From: Cordia subcordata
Lineage: Eukaryota; Streptophyta; Magnoliopsida; Boraginales; Cordiaceae
Assembly (NCBI GenBank): GCA_028554755.1
Contig: JAPTOF010000021.1
Span: 3,893,501-3,957,500 of the forward strand
Length of the DNA: 64,000 bases
Direction of reading: 5' to 3'
The translations under genes were made by a program, and so were the position numbers. This document shows positions 22,780 through 33,171 of this stretch, one piece after another (the stretch's first letter is position 1; the number at the start of each line of letters is the position of its first letter). The notes beneath the pieces are model-generated. The model was not told the DNA's origin. It saw only the letters and a program-made list of their open reading frames with translations, and made no database searches.

Positions 22780-24190
22780 GCCCCTAACTATTTTAGTAGT
22801 CTCATTCCTGATAGCAGTGCTTCATATTTGGCTTTATTGTTTGTAGTCTTGAATTTGAATTTGACTGCATATTTTAACTCAGTCCCATCTTCCTATTATA
22901 GTCCCTACTCCTGAACTTATTTTACTAGATGCCCTATCAACATACAATGTCCATTGCCCGATCATCTCTTCTGCTGGTCGAGCATATTCTAGCATAAATC
23001 TACCAAGGATTGGGCTTTGATCTCTATTCGGTATTGGTAAATGATGTAATAATGTCCCAATTCAATTAACCACTTAAGCAGGCTCCCTGATAGCTTGGGT
23101 TTATGCAGCACTTATCTCAAGGGCTGGTCAATCATCACCTTGATTAGATGTCCCTCAAAATAGGGCTTTAGTTTTTGGGTAGACATCACGAATGATAAGG
23201 CCAGTTTTTCCAAGCTACTGTAACTGAGCTCTGCTTCTTTTAGTGTCTTACCGACATAATAGATTAGCTGTTGGTCTTCCTTGGTTTCTTTTATTAGGAT
23301 TGCTGCAACTACTATGTTTGAATTTGATAAGTACAACAATAAGGTTTCCCTTTCTTTTTGGTCAGGCTAGGATGGGCAGCTTTGTGCGGTAGGACTTTAT
23401 CCCTTCAAATGTTTCTTGGCATTCAGGACTCTAATCGAAGTCCTTGGAATTCGAAGAATTTTGAAGAATGGTGTATAGTGATCGACTGATCGTGACATGA
23501 ATCTACTCAAAGATGCTATCTTTCACGATAATGACTGTATGTTGTGTATAGTGAGTATACCTTCAATCTTTTCTCAATTTGCCTCAGCTCCTTTGTGGGT
23601 TTCCATAAAGCCTAGAAACTTTCTCGCGTCATATTTTTTAGGATTTAGCATTATGCTAAACTTTTTCATAGTTTGAATGCTTTGTTCTAGTAGGCCATAT
23701 GGCCTGATGATTTTTGCTCTTTATGAGCATGTCATCGATATACCTCTCCATATTGCGACCAATTTGATCTTTAAATGCCATGTTGACCATTCGCTAAAAT
23801 CTTGCCCCGGCATTTTTCAGCCCAAAGGGTATGAATTTGTAGAAATAAAGACCTTAATAGGTGATGAATGACATGTTCTGCTAGTCAGCTAGTGCCATCT
23901 TGATCTGTTTGTAGCCTAAGAAGGCATCCATGAAAAAGAGCATCTTAAATCCTGCAATTAAATCCACCAGTTGGTTAATTCTTGGTAATGGGAAGCTGTC
24001 TTTTAGACATGCCTTGTTCAAGTCAGTGAAGTCTACATAGAGCCTCTTTCCCATTGGCCTTTTTGACCATCACTACGTTAAACCCATGTCGGGTATTTGA
24101 TTTCTTTGATGTGGCCTGTGTTTAGTAGTTTCTTTTCTCTTTTCGAGTTGTGAGGGTGTTTTTCTGGAGTCTTGCCCTATCGCTTGACAA
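22780..24190 (-). pseudogene. Tat-1 RT, RNase H and second RNase H
   Basis: Minus strand: RT with LYVDFTDLNKAC and FPLPRINQLVD (about 23980-24060), FFMDAFLGYKQIKMA and the catalytic box RNMERYIDDMLIKS (about 23705-23760); RNase H with ILIKETKEDQQLIYYVGKTL and LEKLALSFV (23339-23112); then a second RNase H with QWTLYVDRASSKISSGVG (about 22890-22960). Two RNase H domains mark the Tat lineage. RT follows the gag zinc finger with no protease between, so a deletion near 24190 is likely. Multiple stops. Confidence 0.85.
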
Positions 24191-24239
24191 ATTGTGCCAA
24201 ACTGTCTTTTCTAACTAGGGATTTGATCTTGTCCTTCAA

Positions 24240-25610
24240 GTTCTCTCATTCATCGGTGGTGTGGCTGTAATCCTTATGGAAATAACAGTATTTGTTCTTA
24301 TCCCTTTTGTTGGGGTTGCGCTTTATCTTATTGGGCCACTTGACATCCCGTTCACATTTCAAAGCTACTAAGCCTTCAGTCTTCAAGGCATTCAGGGGCG
24401 TGTAAGTATCATAACGTCTTTTAAACATCTCTGGGTTCTTTCTTTTCCACTTTGGATCCGTTCCTTCTTGGTACACTTTAGGTTATTTTTGTTTCTACTT
24501 CACTTTCACCTTTTTTGCCTAATACTCTCTTTCCCATTCCCTTTTTGACAATATCACATCCTCTGCTAGAATGTATTTCTCAACTCTTGCATTAAATTGA
24601 TTAGCGAGGTAGGCTTCTTCCTTATCAGAGTGCTGGACAACTTGTCGTCTTGAACCCAAGGCTTCCATGGCTACTTAATCTGCAAGGTCAAAAACTCTAG
24701 AGTTGCCTCATTAAACCTCTTGGCAAGTGCCTAGAGGGTCTCATTACTCTGCAGCGTCATACCAATAATAGTTGCCGATGACCTTGGCATTATTTTTCCA
24801 CTCGCAAACCTGTTCATAAAGGTTGCTTCCAATTGCTTGAAAGAAAAGATTGAGTGGTTCAGCAGCTCATCATACCATGTACGAGCTGTGCCCAAGAGCA
24901 TAACAGGAAATACCTTACATCGTGCAGTATTAGTGGCATTATAAAACAACATCTTGTGATTAATTATAGAAATGTGATCGTCAGGATCTCCAGAACCATA
25001 AAAAATAGGCTAGCTTCAGAATAATGAAATCCTTTGGCATTGGCTCCTTAATAATATCCTTCGATAACGGGTTATTAGCGAACTTTTCCATATTGATAAC
25101 TTGCAAAGGCTCTCGGGTAGGGATGATTTATATATCGGTCATAGCCATTGTTAGGGCCCTGGTGGCTATATCTCCTTGACACTCTGACTCTTCTTGGTTA
25201 TTAGTAGGTTGTTGGTGAGGAAGGTTTTGCATGTTTATGGCAGTTTCGGTGTTTGTATGAGATGGTGAGTTTGGGAAAAGGAAGGTGTAAGGGTGAGTTG
25301 ATGGTTGAGCTTGTGATAGGAAGATTTGGTTCATGTAGTTTTGGATATTGGCAAACATATTTGCTATGTTCGCCATTTGAGCTAGTGAACAAAGTGGCAG
25401 CTGCATATTTGCTAGTTGCGATGGTCTCGAGAATGACAGAGCAAAGGAGAAGAATTCATTGGAGGGTTCCCACTGATGTCTAGGTGGCTGTGGGTGGTGT
25501 CGAGGTGGTTGTGAGCGGTGTCTGGGGGCTAGTGGTTGGTATTGCTCGCTACTCTCACCTTCTTTCCCTATATGTGAATCGCCAGTTGCTTGGCTACGAG
25601 TGATTGCCAT
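24240..25610 (-). pseudogene. Tat-1 gag
   Basis: The frame opens at 25610 (MAITRSQATGDSHIG), with a Pro/His/Arg-rich stretch around residues 28-45. Further downstream (24952-24731) comes capsid sequence with ARTWYDELLNHSIFSFKQL and NRFASGK, and at 24476-24246 a basic segment ending in a zinc-knuckle-like YCYFHKDYSHTTDE. Frames are interrupted between the three parts. Confidence 0.75.
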
Positions 25611-25639
25611 GCGAACTCAATAGGATTATCAAATTGATA

Positions 25640-26053
25640 TTCCTATAGACTGTGCCAATCTGATCTTTAAAGAATCAAATAGTCTTCTCGTGTCCCTTCT
25701 TGGTGAACATGGACTTGCAAAACAACAAACTTAGGCACCGGTATGGTATCTTTCAAAGTGCTTTCAACGCCTAAGTCAGTTTTCCTCTTTGGGGAAGTTT
25801 AAGGATGGAATATAGTGCGTAGAGTGGAGTTACCTTATTTAGGTATGCGAATGTCCTATTTATAGTTTGTGGCTAAAACACGTGTCTCGCTAGTCTAGCC
25901 TGGTAGGCGACTATCGGATGGGGCGAGGGTACCATCAGGAGGAACCTTTTAGATAGTCAGCGAGGCAGGTCTTAGGGCTCTGGGATCGAAGCTTCCCTGA
26001 TAAGCGTGAGACGTCTTCAGTAAAGCTTGGCCGTTTTAGCCTATCTCGGATCA
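25640..26053 (-). repeat. Tat-1 5' LTR with decayed primer-binding site
   Basis: LTR 25661-26053. Just inside it, on the minus strand, TGGCACAGTCTATAGGAA (about 25641-25658) resembles the Tat consensus TGGCGCCGTCTGTGGGAA with several substitutions. Confidence 0.7.
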
Positions 26054-26300
26054 AATATAACCAAATCCTCTCTATAAGCTTAAGTTTTTAAATGAGGTGG
26101 TAACTTAAGTTGGTATCAAAGCCTAGAAGCTAAATAGTCTCAAGTTTAGAATTCACAACTACCCAAAATATTAAAACTATCCAAGTGCAAGGCTCTAAAC
26201 AAACTACACCTACATGTGAAGGGGCGTTTTAAGCCCAATAAATAAACAAACTAATATACTCTTTACAAACTTAGGCTTTTAGATGAGTTGGTCACTCAAA

Positions 26301-27715
26301 TATCTTTAACACAATCCTCAAGACATTTACGACATCATTTCGAATATTTAATAAAAATAGTGTATTTCTTGTCATTGGCACTTTTGTTATCAAGAAATTA
26401 TTTTTACCTCTTATTAAAAAATGTGTATCTTCTAATAAAATTTTGTAACCTTTTTTCAAGAAATTGACCCAAACTCAAATTATTACCTTTTAATTTTCGC
26501 ACATAATAAACTTCAAAAATTAAAATGATGTCTTTCATCTTTCAAACAGATTAGTTTTTTACCTTTTCCATCCATTGAGATCACAAAGACATCTCCAAAT
26601 TTGACATTACCCTTGACAATTCATCGAGGTCTGAAAACATACTCCCTTTTCCACTCATGTAATTGCTGACACATCTATTAAGATACCACGAGGTCTCATT
26701 TCTATTTTGTTCACCTAAATGAGTTGTCAACAAGGATACATCTTCTTCCCCTTCTTGTTTTTCTATAAAGTTTGCTTTCTCAATGAGAACATTTGGATTG
26801 TTTTTGTATTTATAAGAATAATAACCAAATCTTTGACAATTGTATCATTGAATTAATGATTTGTCAAACCTTTGTCCTAAACAATTGTCTCTTTTATGCC
26901 TAGATTTTTATCTTCTTGATTGGATTGATTAATCCTCCTCTTCCACCATATCCTCACCCTTACCACATTCTTGATATCTACATCCACACCCATATCCAAG
27001 TCCACATTCAAGTCCTTTTCGGCCTTTATCATTGCAAAAAGTCTTTTTGTTGCTTCAAAGTGATTGCTTTAAAGAACTTTTTTCTATGACTTCTTGATTC
27101 TTTCTTTTATGAATTCCCCCATGAGTTTGTAATGTGCTTGTGAATTGATCAATCCGCATTGTATCTAAATCTTTTAATTCCTCAATTTCTACAACAATAT
27201 ATTCATATTTTGAATGTAAAGAATGTAAATTTTTTTCTATAAAATGAATGCCTTTCAAATCTTCTGCATATCTTTTTAATTGGTTAGAAACTACCAAAAC
27301 TTTTGAAATATAATCTAACATAGATTTATTTATCTTCCATATGAAGGGATTTGAACTTACCTCTTAACGTTTGAAGACAAACTTTTCTCACCTTGTTGAC
27401 CTCTTTTTGTATTTTTGTGGAATTTTCCATGCGTCTTTCATAGTAGTTGGACATGAGATTTTCTTGAGCATAATTTCTTCCAGATATAGGTGGGTGATAG
27501 AAAGAACTTGTTGATCATTCTTGCGAGCCTTTGTCAATGCATCCTTCCATAAGCTCACTTCTTCTCTAGATTCTATGTAGCACTTCCTTCTTTTACAATC
27601 TCCCATGCATCTTATGAGCCAAGGAGGGCTTTTGAACAAATTGACCAATTGTCATAATTTTACTTCGTGCGACAAGAAAGTTGAAAAGAAAGCATCTCAT
27701 TAGACATCATCTTTA
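26301..27715 (-). pseudogene. copia-A gag, protease and start of pre-integrase region
   Basis: Minus strand: gag with WLIRCMGDCKRRKCYIESREE and ISCPTTMKDAWKI (27648-27388), then VVSNQLKRYAEDLKG, HSLHSKYEYIVVEIEELKDLD and LQTHGGIHKRKNQE (27321-27055). These belong to the UBN2-type gag common in plant copia elements. Around 26700-26600 lies a decayed protease motif (YL.RCVSNYMSG pattern, the Asp lost), and around 26450-26310 EVYYV, SLGQ and the run-in to KCLEDCVKDI. Interrupted by many stops. The element then stops at the TRIM array and resumes at 17272. Confidence 0.8.
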
Positions 27716-27732
27716 CCTAGCTCTAAATACCA
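27716..27732 (-). other. copia-A primer-binding site
   Basis: On the minus strand TGGTATTTAGAGCTAGG matches the plant copia primer-binding site TGGTATCAGAGC(CTAGG) with two changes. It lies about 70 bases before gag. Confidence 0.7.
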
Positions 27733-29233
27733 CCTTATTACAAAGCAGTGATGGAGATACATTAGTTTAACATGGTCAAATAACCCTTCTTGAATTTAGT
27801 AAACTATCATTATTACATATAACAAATAATATTATTAAAATTTTTAATGTATTCGACCCACTTTAAATTTACAAATGACACCCCTTATTATTTGACATTT
27901 CATATTTTAAGAAAGGATAAATGAGTAAACTTGATTTTCAGTTGAACAAAATAAAATCTATTCATGTACTTTTAGTTTGACAACATTAGTTTTGCAAAAT
28001 CAATCAAATATAAATGCAAACCCGTAGGACACCATTGTAACTTTGTCATGAATTTATTAAAATACTTATCTTGCATGGTTATTTCTTAAGTTGTTTATAT
28101 TGTTTTGACCCCTCTTCCCTCATCCCCCCCCCCCCATGATAAATAATTTGGCGCCATTAGTGTTAGAAAGTATCGGGAGAATTTTTGTGCATAGAGAACC
28201 TATTTGGCAAAAATATGTAGAAAAGCCAATAAAACTTTATTGGAAAAAAAGATATTTAAGTCCCTTATGTTTAATCATAAAACCAAATAGGTCCCTCAGT
28301 TTTTCTTTTTCTCTTCCCAGGTTCCTCTACTTAGCTAAAGTTAATATCATTTTTGCACCTAATAAGGCAAGTGATATGGTAAATTCTAATATCTCTTATT
28401 TATTTTATTTTTGCATTATTCATTCATTACTTGGATTCGCAAAAATTCTAATATTTTTTATTATTTATTTATTTTTTACATTAAAAATAAATTACACATA
28501 TTTATCATCAACCAAACCAACGAATTATACAAAGTAGGGACATAATATAATTTGGTAGAGCAAACTAGTGAATTGTATACAAAGCAGGGACCTTATGTAA
28601 TTTATTAGAACAAAAATATGATACAAGTCACGCAAAAGCACACTAGGTTAATCATCTACTTAATCTATTCTAGCAGTTAATATCTTAACAAAACTCGAAA
28701 CAGTGAGTCCTTGAGCTAGACGACGTCGTTTGCTCGTAACATCATCTCGTGGTGAATAATGTAAAGAAAAAATAAAAATATTAAATTTTTTTGAGAATCT
28801 AAGTGGCGAATGAATAATGCAAAAATAAAAAAATTAAGAGATATTATAATTTAACATGTCATTTGCCTCATCAAGGGCAAAAATGACTTTCGTTTTAACT
28901 TTAACTAAGTAGAGGGACTTGAAAAAGAAAAAAAAAAAAAGAAAAACTGAGAACCTATTTGGTCTAATAGTTAAAAATAGAGACCTAAATGTCTTTTTAC
29001 TCAAACTTTATTACTTTTCCTGAATTGAGCTACAACAACTCAAATAATTAACCCTATATATATATATATATATAATAGTCAAATAGAGAGTCATAAAAAT
29101 CTGTCACATAATAGGATTTAACTCTACTAATCCTCTACCAACTAAGAATTGGAAATTATGTAAATTAAACTTATCCAAATAAATCGAAATATAAGACTCA
29201 GAACTAGACTCCAAATCAAGTTTATTTACTACT
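27733..29233 (-). repeat. copia-A 5' LTR region (hosts a MITE)
   Basis: 28150-28241 and 29003-29233 align with the 3' LTR remnant at 5224-5537. 27733-28150 lies between that part and the PBS and contains a run of 13 C near 28126; it is either the rest of the LTR, lost at the left end, or later insertion. The exact inner boundary is unclear. Confidence 0.6.
28242..29002. mobile_element. Mutator-type foldback MITE, 761 bp
   Basis: Two arms of about 260 bases (28242-28500 and 28741-29002) are inverted repeats, for example CCAAATAGGTCCCTCAGTTT on the left and its counterpart CCAAATAGGTTCTCAGTTT read on the minus strand on the right. The element is flanked by the identical 10-mer AAACTTTATT (28232-28241, 29003-29012), the target-duplication length of Mutator-like elements. 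The related LTR at 5311-5330 shows the unoccupied site. No coding capacity. Confidence 0.85.
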
Positions 29234-30019
29234 TTACTATTCCTTCCATTTTGCTGTTTCGTATCCTTTTGTTTTCAGCCAAAAAAGGTGCAATGTAGAG
29301 ATTTGGAAAAATCTTGACTGGTAAGAGGTACACTTTCTCGTTGTGGCTTTTTACCTAATAGAGTTTCATATTCTCATGTAATTAAAATGCACTCGGCATT
29401 TGAGTGGTTTGATTAAAGAGAAAAGTTTACAAGATTAGCTTCATGTTTAGCTAGAGATAGAATTAAATGGTATCAAAGTCTCTAGCTTTATGACATTAAA
29501 TTAATTGGAGCTTCATGAAAGGCAGTGTCCCACTTCCACCAAAATGCATTGCATATCTCACAATAAAATTATACTCAGAGGAGAGAGATATAAAGCTGAC
29601 CTCCCTTTGATACTGGTGCATTTGTCCTCCTTGTCAGCACATGAATTCCACTTTCGCACTACAAAATCGACTTTGGACCCTCAAAAATTTACCTCGTCTT
29701 CAAGTAAAGAACAGCCCCAAACCCCCAGTACATCTCCTCTCTTTTCCATCTGTCTACACAATCTCAGCATAGTCTAGCTACCCTAGTTTGCAAGTTTATG
29801 GGACATGCTTGGCTGTGATTCACGTTACTCGACCTGCAACTAAAAAGCCGCATACGCTTCAAACTTGCCAAAACACAATACATCAGTTTCTCAACAACCG
29901 AACCCTCTTGTTAATTTCTACCATATTCATATCAATGAAGGAAAGATCTCCATAATCTTCCTCTTTCACATCATCTGCGAGTTTCGTTTTGTTAAAGTTG
30001 ATCAGTATTACCGCAAAGG
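29234..30019 (+). other. upstream region of the SMXL3-like gene
   Basis: This 786-bp interval should hold the promoter and 5' UTR of the gene. I see no convincing TATA box. At 29469 the sequence TGGTATCAAAGTCTC resembles a copia primer-binding site and may be an LTR relic. The start codon is preceded by GCAAAGG. Confidence 0.4.
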
Positions 30020-33000
30020 ATGAGGGCAGGGGGTTGCGCGCTGCAGCAAAGTCTAACTGCAGAAGCTGCAAGCGTCGTAAAACAAGCAGTAGCCCTCGCA
30101 AATCGACGAGGGCATGCCCAAGTAACACCTCTCCATGTAGCCAACACCATGCTTGCTGCATCCGCAGGCCTGCTTCGAAAGGCTTGTCTTCAATCTCACT
30201 CTCATCCCCTCCAGTGTAGAGCCCTTGAGCTTTGTTTCAACGTCGCGCTTAACCGCCTCCCGGCTTCCTCATCCAACCCCATGTTAGGGCCTCATTCTCA
30301 GGGTCCTTCCATATCAAACGCTCTTCTTGCTGCTTTTAAAAGGGCTCAAGCTCATCAAAGGCGTGGCTCTATAGAAAATCAGCAGCAACCGCTTTTAGCA
30401 GTTAAAATAGAGTTAGAACAGCTTATTATCTCTATCCTAGATGACCCTAGTGTAAGTAGAGTCATGAGAGAAGCTGGTTTTTCGAGCACGAAAGTGAAAA
30501 GCAACGTAGAACAAGCCATTTCTCTCGAACTACGTTCTCAAGCCCCCCCTTCAGGCAACAATAAGTCAAACGGAAATAATCTTTCAGCCCTTTCTCAACC
30601 ATCCTCCAACTGTGAAAGTCTAGTCAAAGTAAGAAAACCTAGTGCATCTGATCATGCAGTTCAAAAGGAAGACATAATTAGCCTGATAGGCAGTTTCATG
30701 AACAGGAGAAAAAAGAGTATAGTGATAGTAGGCCAGTGTATTGAGAGCATAGAAAGCGTTGTTGGAGGTTTAATGGAAGGAAATGTTCCTGAGGCGTTGA
30801 GAGAAGTAAAATTCATTAGCGTTTCATCTCTTTTTTCCAATCATCGCAGGGAGGAAGTAGAACAAAAGATAGGGGAGCTAACATGCCTCGTGAGGAGCCT
30901 TTTGGCAAAAGGGGTTGTTTTGTACTTAGGAGATCTTAAGTGGGTTGTTGATTGTAGGGATAGTTATCGTGAACAAATTAGGAGAAACTATTATTGTCCT
31001 GTGGAGCACATGATCATGGAGCTTGGCAGATTGGTTTTCACGTTCGGAGAAAGTGGAAATTTTCGGCTTATGGGAATTGCAACTTTTCAGACTTACATGA
31101 GGTGCAGGGCTGGCCATAATTCACTCGAAAGTGTTTGGTGTCTGCATCCTCTTACAGTGCCCTCGGGAACCTTGGAATTGAGTCTCATCCCTGACAGGTA
31201 CAAAAAAAAAAAAAATTCACTGGATTTTCGTAAATTTAATATTAAGTGCCACCTAATCAAGGATTTGACTTATTAAAGTTTTTTTTTTTTTTAAACATTT
31301 TCGGAGTAAAAAACGAGTTACAATATGAAGTTTTATAAACATCTGTGCTGATTTATTTTTTCCCTTTTCTCATCAGTGATAATCAAGGTGACTCCATGAA
31401 TAAGAAAGCCGAAAATGGATCCTTAGTACTTGAGAAGGGTGCTGAGGAAAAGCAGCTAAATTGCTGTGCAGATTGTTCAGCAAAGTTTGAAGCAGAAGTG
31501 CGAAACTTGCCGATGATCAGATGCAACAGTGAGTCAACATTATCAAGCTTGCCTTCATGGCTTAAAGATGACATCAAAAGCTTTAACAGCAACGATCAGG
31601 TTTTAATCGTAATTACTTTAATTTACCAGTTCTCCGTTCAATATTCCTTTCCTGTCAAGAATTACTGGGTTTATTCAAAAACACCAATTGTTTCACGATT
31701 GTGGCCTTGAATCTTGAGTTTCTTTTACATGAGACAAATAAATGTTGTAACACTGATAATAGTAGCCATCAATGTTGAATTACGTGACACGTGTTCAGCA
31801 TATAAATGTAGTAAATTTGTCTCTTAACTATTTAAATATTTTAGATGTATTAGTCACTTAATATTCGTCAAGTGGAGACTAATCATGCATGTTTTTCTCT
31901 GTTTCTTGTAGAGACGTGCCTCATCAGTAAAAGAACTCCGCGAAAAATGGAATTCAATTTGCAATGCGGTCCACAAGCAACCCAAGTCGCTTGAAAGAGC
32001 TTTAACTTTCCCTACTAATTTCCCTTCTTCATCATCACCTTCATCATCCAATTCTTGCTTTTCCTATGATCAACCCTACTGTAAGATGCCGCAGAATCTT
32101 TTGCCTTCATGTGAACCCACAAATTCATGGAGGGATCACCAACAATATTCCACTGCTGCACTTCATAACACAGCATCTAAAACAAGCTTCCAAACTTACA
32201 TACCTCCCGCGCAAGCATTTTCACTTAACCCAATTCCAATACATAATTCTAGCTCTTCAAGTGACACAATGGAGATGGAATATGTCCAGAGATTTAAGGA
32301 ATTCAACGCTGAGAACCTGAACATTTTGTGCGAAGCAATGGAGAAAAAGGTCCCTTGGCAAAAGGAAATTATATCCGAAATTGCCGGTACAATACTGCAG
32401 TGTAGGTCTGGCATGTTAAGAAGAAAAAGCAAGTTAACAAGTGGATCATCAGAGGCCAAACAAGAGACTTGGTTCATCTTTCAGGGCCAAGATGCTCTAG
32501 CTAAGGAACAGATCGCGAGAGAATTGGCAAGAACTGTTTTCGGGTCTTATTCGAATTTCGAATCAATCGCAATGAGCAGCTTCTCATACACAAGGACAGA
32601 TTCGAGTGAAGACCTCAGAAACAAGAGGTCTAGAGATGAACAAAGTTGCAGTTACACTGAGAGATTTGCCCAAGCAGCGGCGATTAATCCGCATCGCGTT
32701 TTCTTTATGGAGGATGTGGAGCAAGCAGATTCATGCTCTCAAAAAGGTATGAAAAGGGCGATTGAAAAAGGAAGAATAACCAATCTTGGTGGTGAAGAAG
32801 TGAGCCTTGGTGATGCCATTATCATTTTGAGCTGCGAAAGTTTCGATTCTAGGTCAAGAGCATGTTCTCCATCTGTGAAGCAGAAATTGAATGGACCAGA
32901 GGAAGAAAAGAGCACGAAAGATTATGGAGAAGCCTGCCCAGTTTCATTGGATTTGAACATGTCCTTGGATGATGATGATGATGATAGCACTGAGAATCAT

Positions 33001-33081
33001 CACTCGATGGATTATGTAGAACTTGTTGAAAATGTAGATAGACGCATTGTGTTCAGAGTTGTAGGAGAATGTAGAGTATGA
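30020..33081 (+). CDS. SMXL3-like Clp-domain transcriptional co-repressor
   Basis: Three exons: 30020-31197, 31377-31599, 31912-33081, with GT-AG introns of 179 and 312 bp, giving 856 residues. The start MRAGGCALQQSLTAEA matches the family's conserved N-terminus. Residues 10-170 form the double Clp-N domain. 232-360 is a vestigial first ATPase domain whose Walker A is degenerate (IVIVGQCIESIES). 422-425 begins the CCADC motif, with LPSWL at 451-455. 588-780 is the second ATPase-like domain, Walker A again degenerate (FIFQGQDALAKEQ), with VFFMEDVEQAD at 730-740. An EAR motif LDLNM lies at 813-817. SMXL proteins act in the nucleus with TOPLESS co-repressors. Length (Arabidopsis SMXL3 is shorter than SMXL4/5) and N-terminus favour the SMXL3 branch, linked to phloem formation. 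No RGKT degron is visible. SMXL4/5 cannot be fully excluded. Confidence 0.92.
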
Positions 33082-33165
33082 TGATGGTAATGCCAGTAGG
33101 AGATTTTTCTTTTCTTTTCTTTTTTCCCTTACTCTAGTTTTTCTTAATTATGATTATATTTTGTA

Positions 33166-33171
33166 AATAAA
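33166..33171 (+). other. candidate polyadenylation signal of SMXL3-like gene
   Basis: AATAAA lies 85 bases after the stop codon, downstream of a T-rich stretch. Confidence 0.5.

Larger units (their letters stand above)
17478..26053 (-). mobile_element. Tat-1: Tat-lineage Ty3/gypsy with antisense ORF
   Basis: LTRs of about 394 bp (17478-17871, 25661-26053) with TGATC starts and CA ends are flanked by AGTAT and AATAT. Minus strand: decayed PBS, gag, RT, RNase H, a second RNase H and integrase. Plus strand: an additional ORF between integrase and the 3' LTR. The dual RNase H and an extra ORF in this place are known traits of the Tat lineage. Protease is missing between gag and RT. It sits inside a TRIM LTR-like block. 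Confidence 0.85.
17273..26300 (+). mobile_element. tandem TRIM-like array, interrupted by Tat-1
   Basis: A unit of about 180 bp occurs in tandem: LTR-like block (CAATAAATAAAC...CTCTCTATAAGCTTAAG...GAGGTGGTAACT), then a TGGTATCAAAGCCTAG-type primer site, then a short spacer ending in a G-rich stretch. LTR-like copies start near 17279, at 17462 (continuing at 26054 after Tat-1) and near 26232. Flanks are TTTCT (17268-17272) and TATCT (26301-26305), a 4-of-5 target duplication. No coding sequence is present. TRIM is an inference from size, PBS and arrangement. Confidence 0.6.
5224..29233 (-). mobile_element. copia-A: old Ty1/copia element split by nested insertions
   Basis: A minus-strand copia element can be followed in five pieces in the right domain order: 5' LTR and PBS (29233-27716), gag and protease (27715-26301), a pre-integrase piece (17272-17174), integrase core (8910-8384), then integrase C-terminus, reverse transcriptase and RNase H (7631-5600) and a 3' LTR remnant (5537-5224). 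Each gap is filled by an independently bounded element, and the protein domain continues on the far side of each. Without the insertions the element is about 5 kb, normal for copia. All frames carry stops and shifts, so it is dead. Confidence 0.8.

Noticed and set aside
28126..28138. Run of 13 C as a possible functional G-quadruplex or element end
   Set aside because: A single homopolymer run without neighbouring G/C tracts; more likely replication slippage or a sequencing-sensitive site.
29469..29484. TGGTATCAAAGTCTC as a primer-binding site of a plus-strand element upstream of the SMXL3-like gene
   Set aside because: No LTR or interior could be paired with it; the match is short and may be coincidence, so no element is called.
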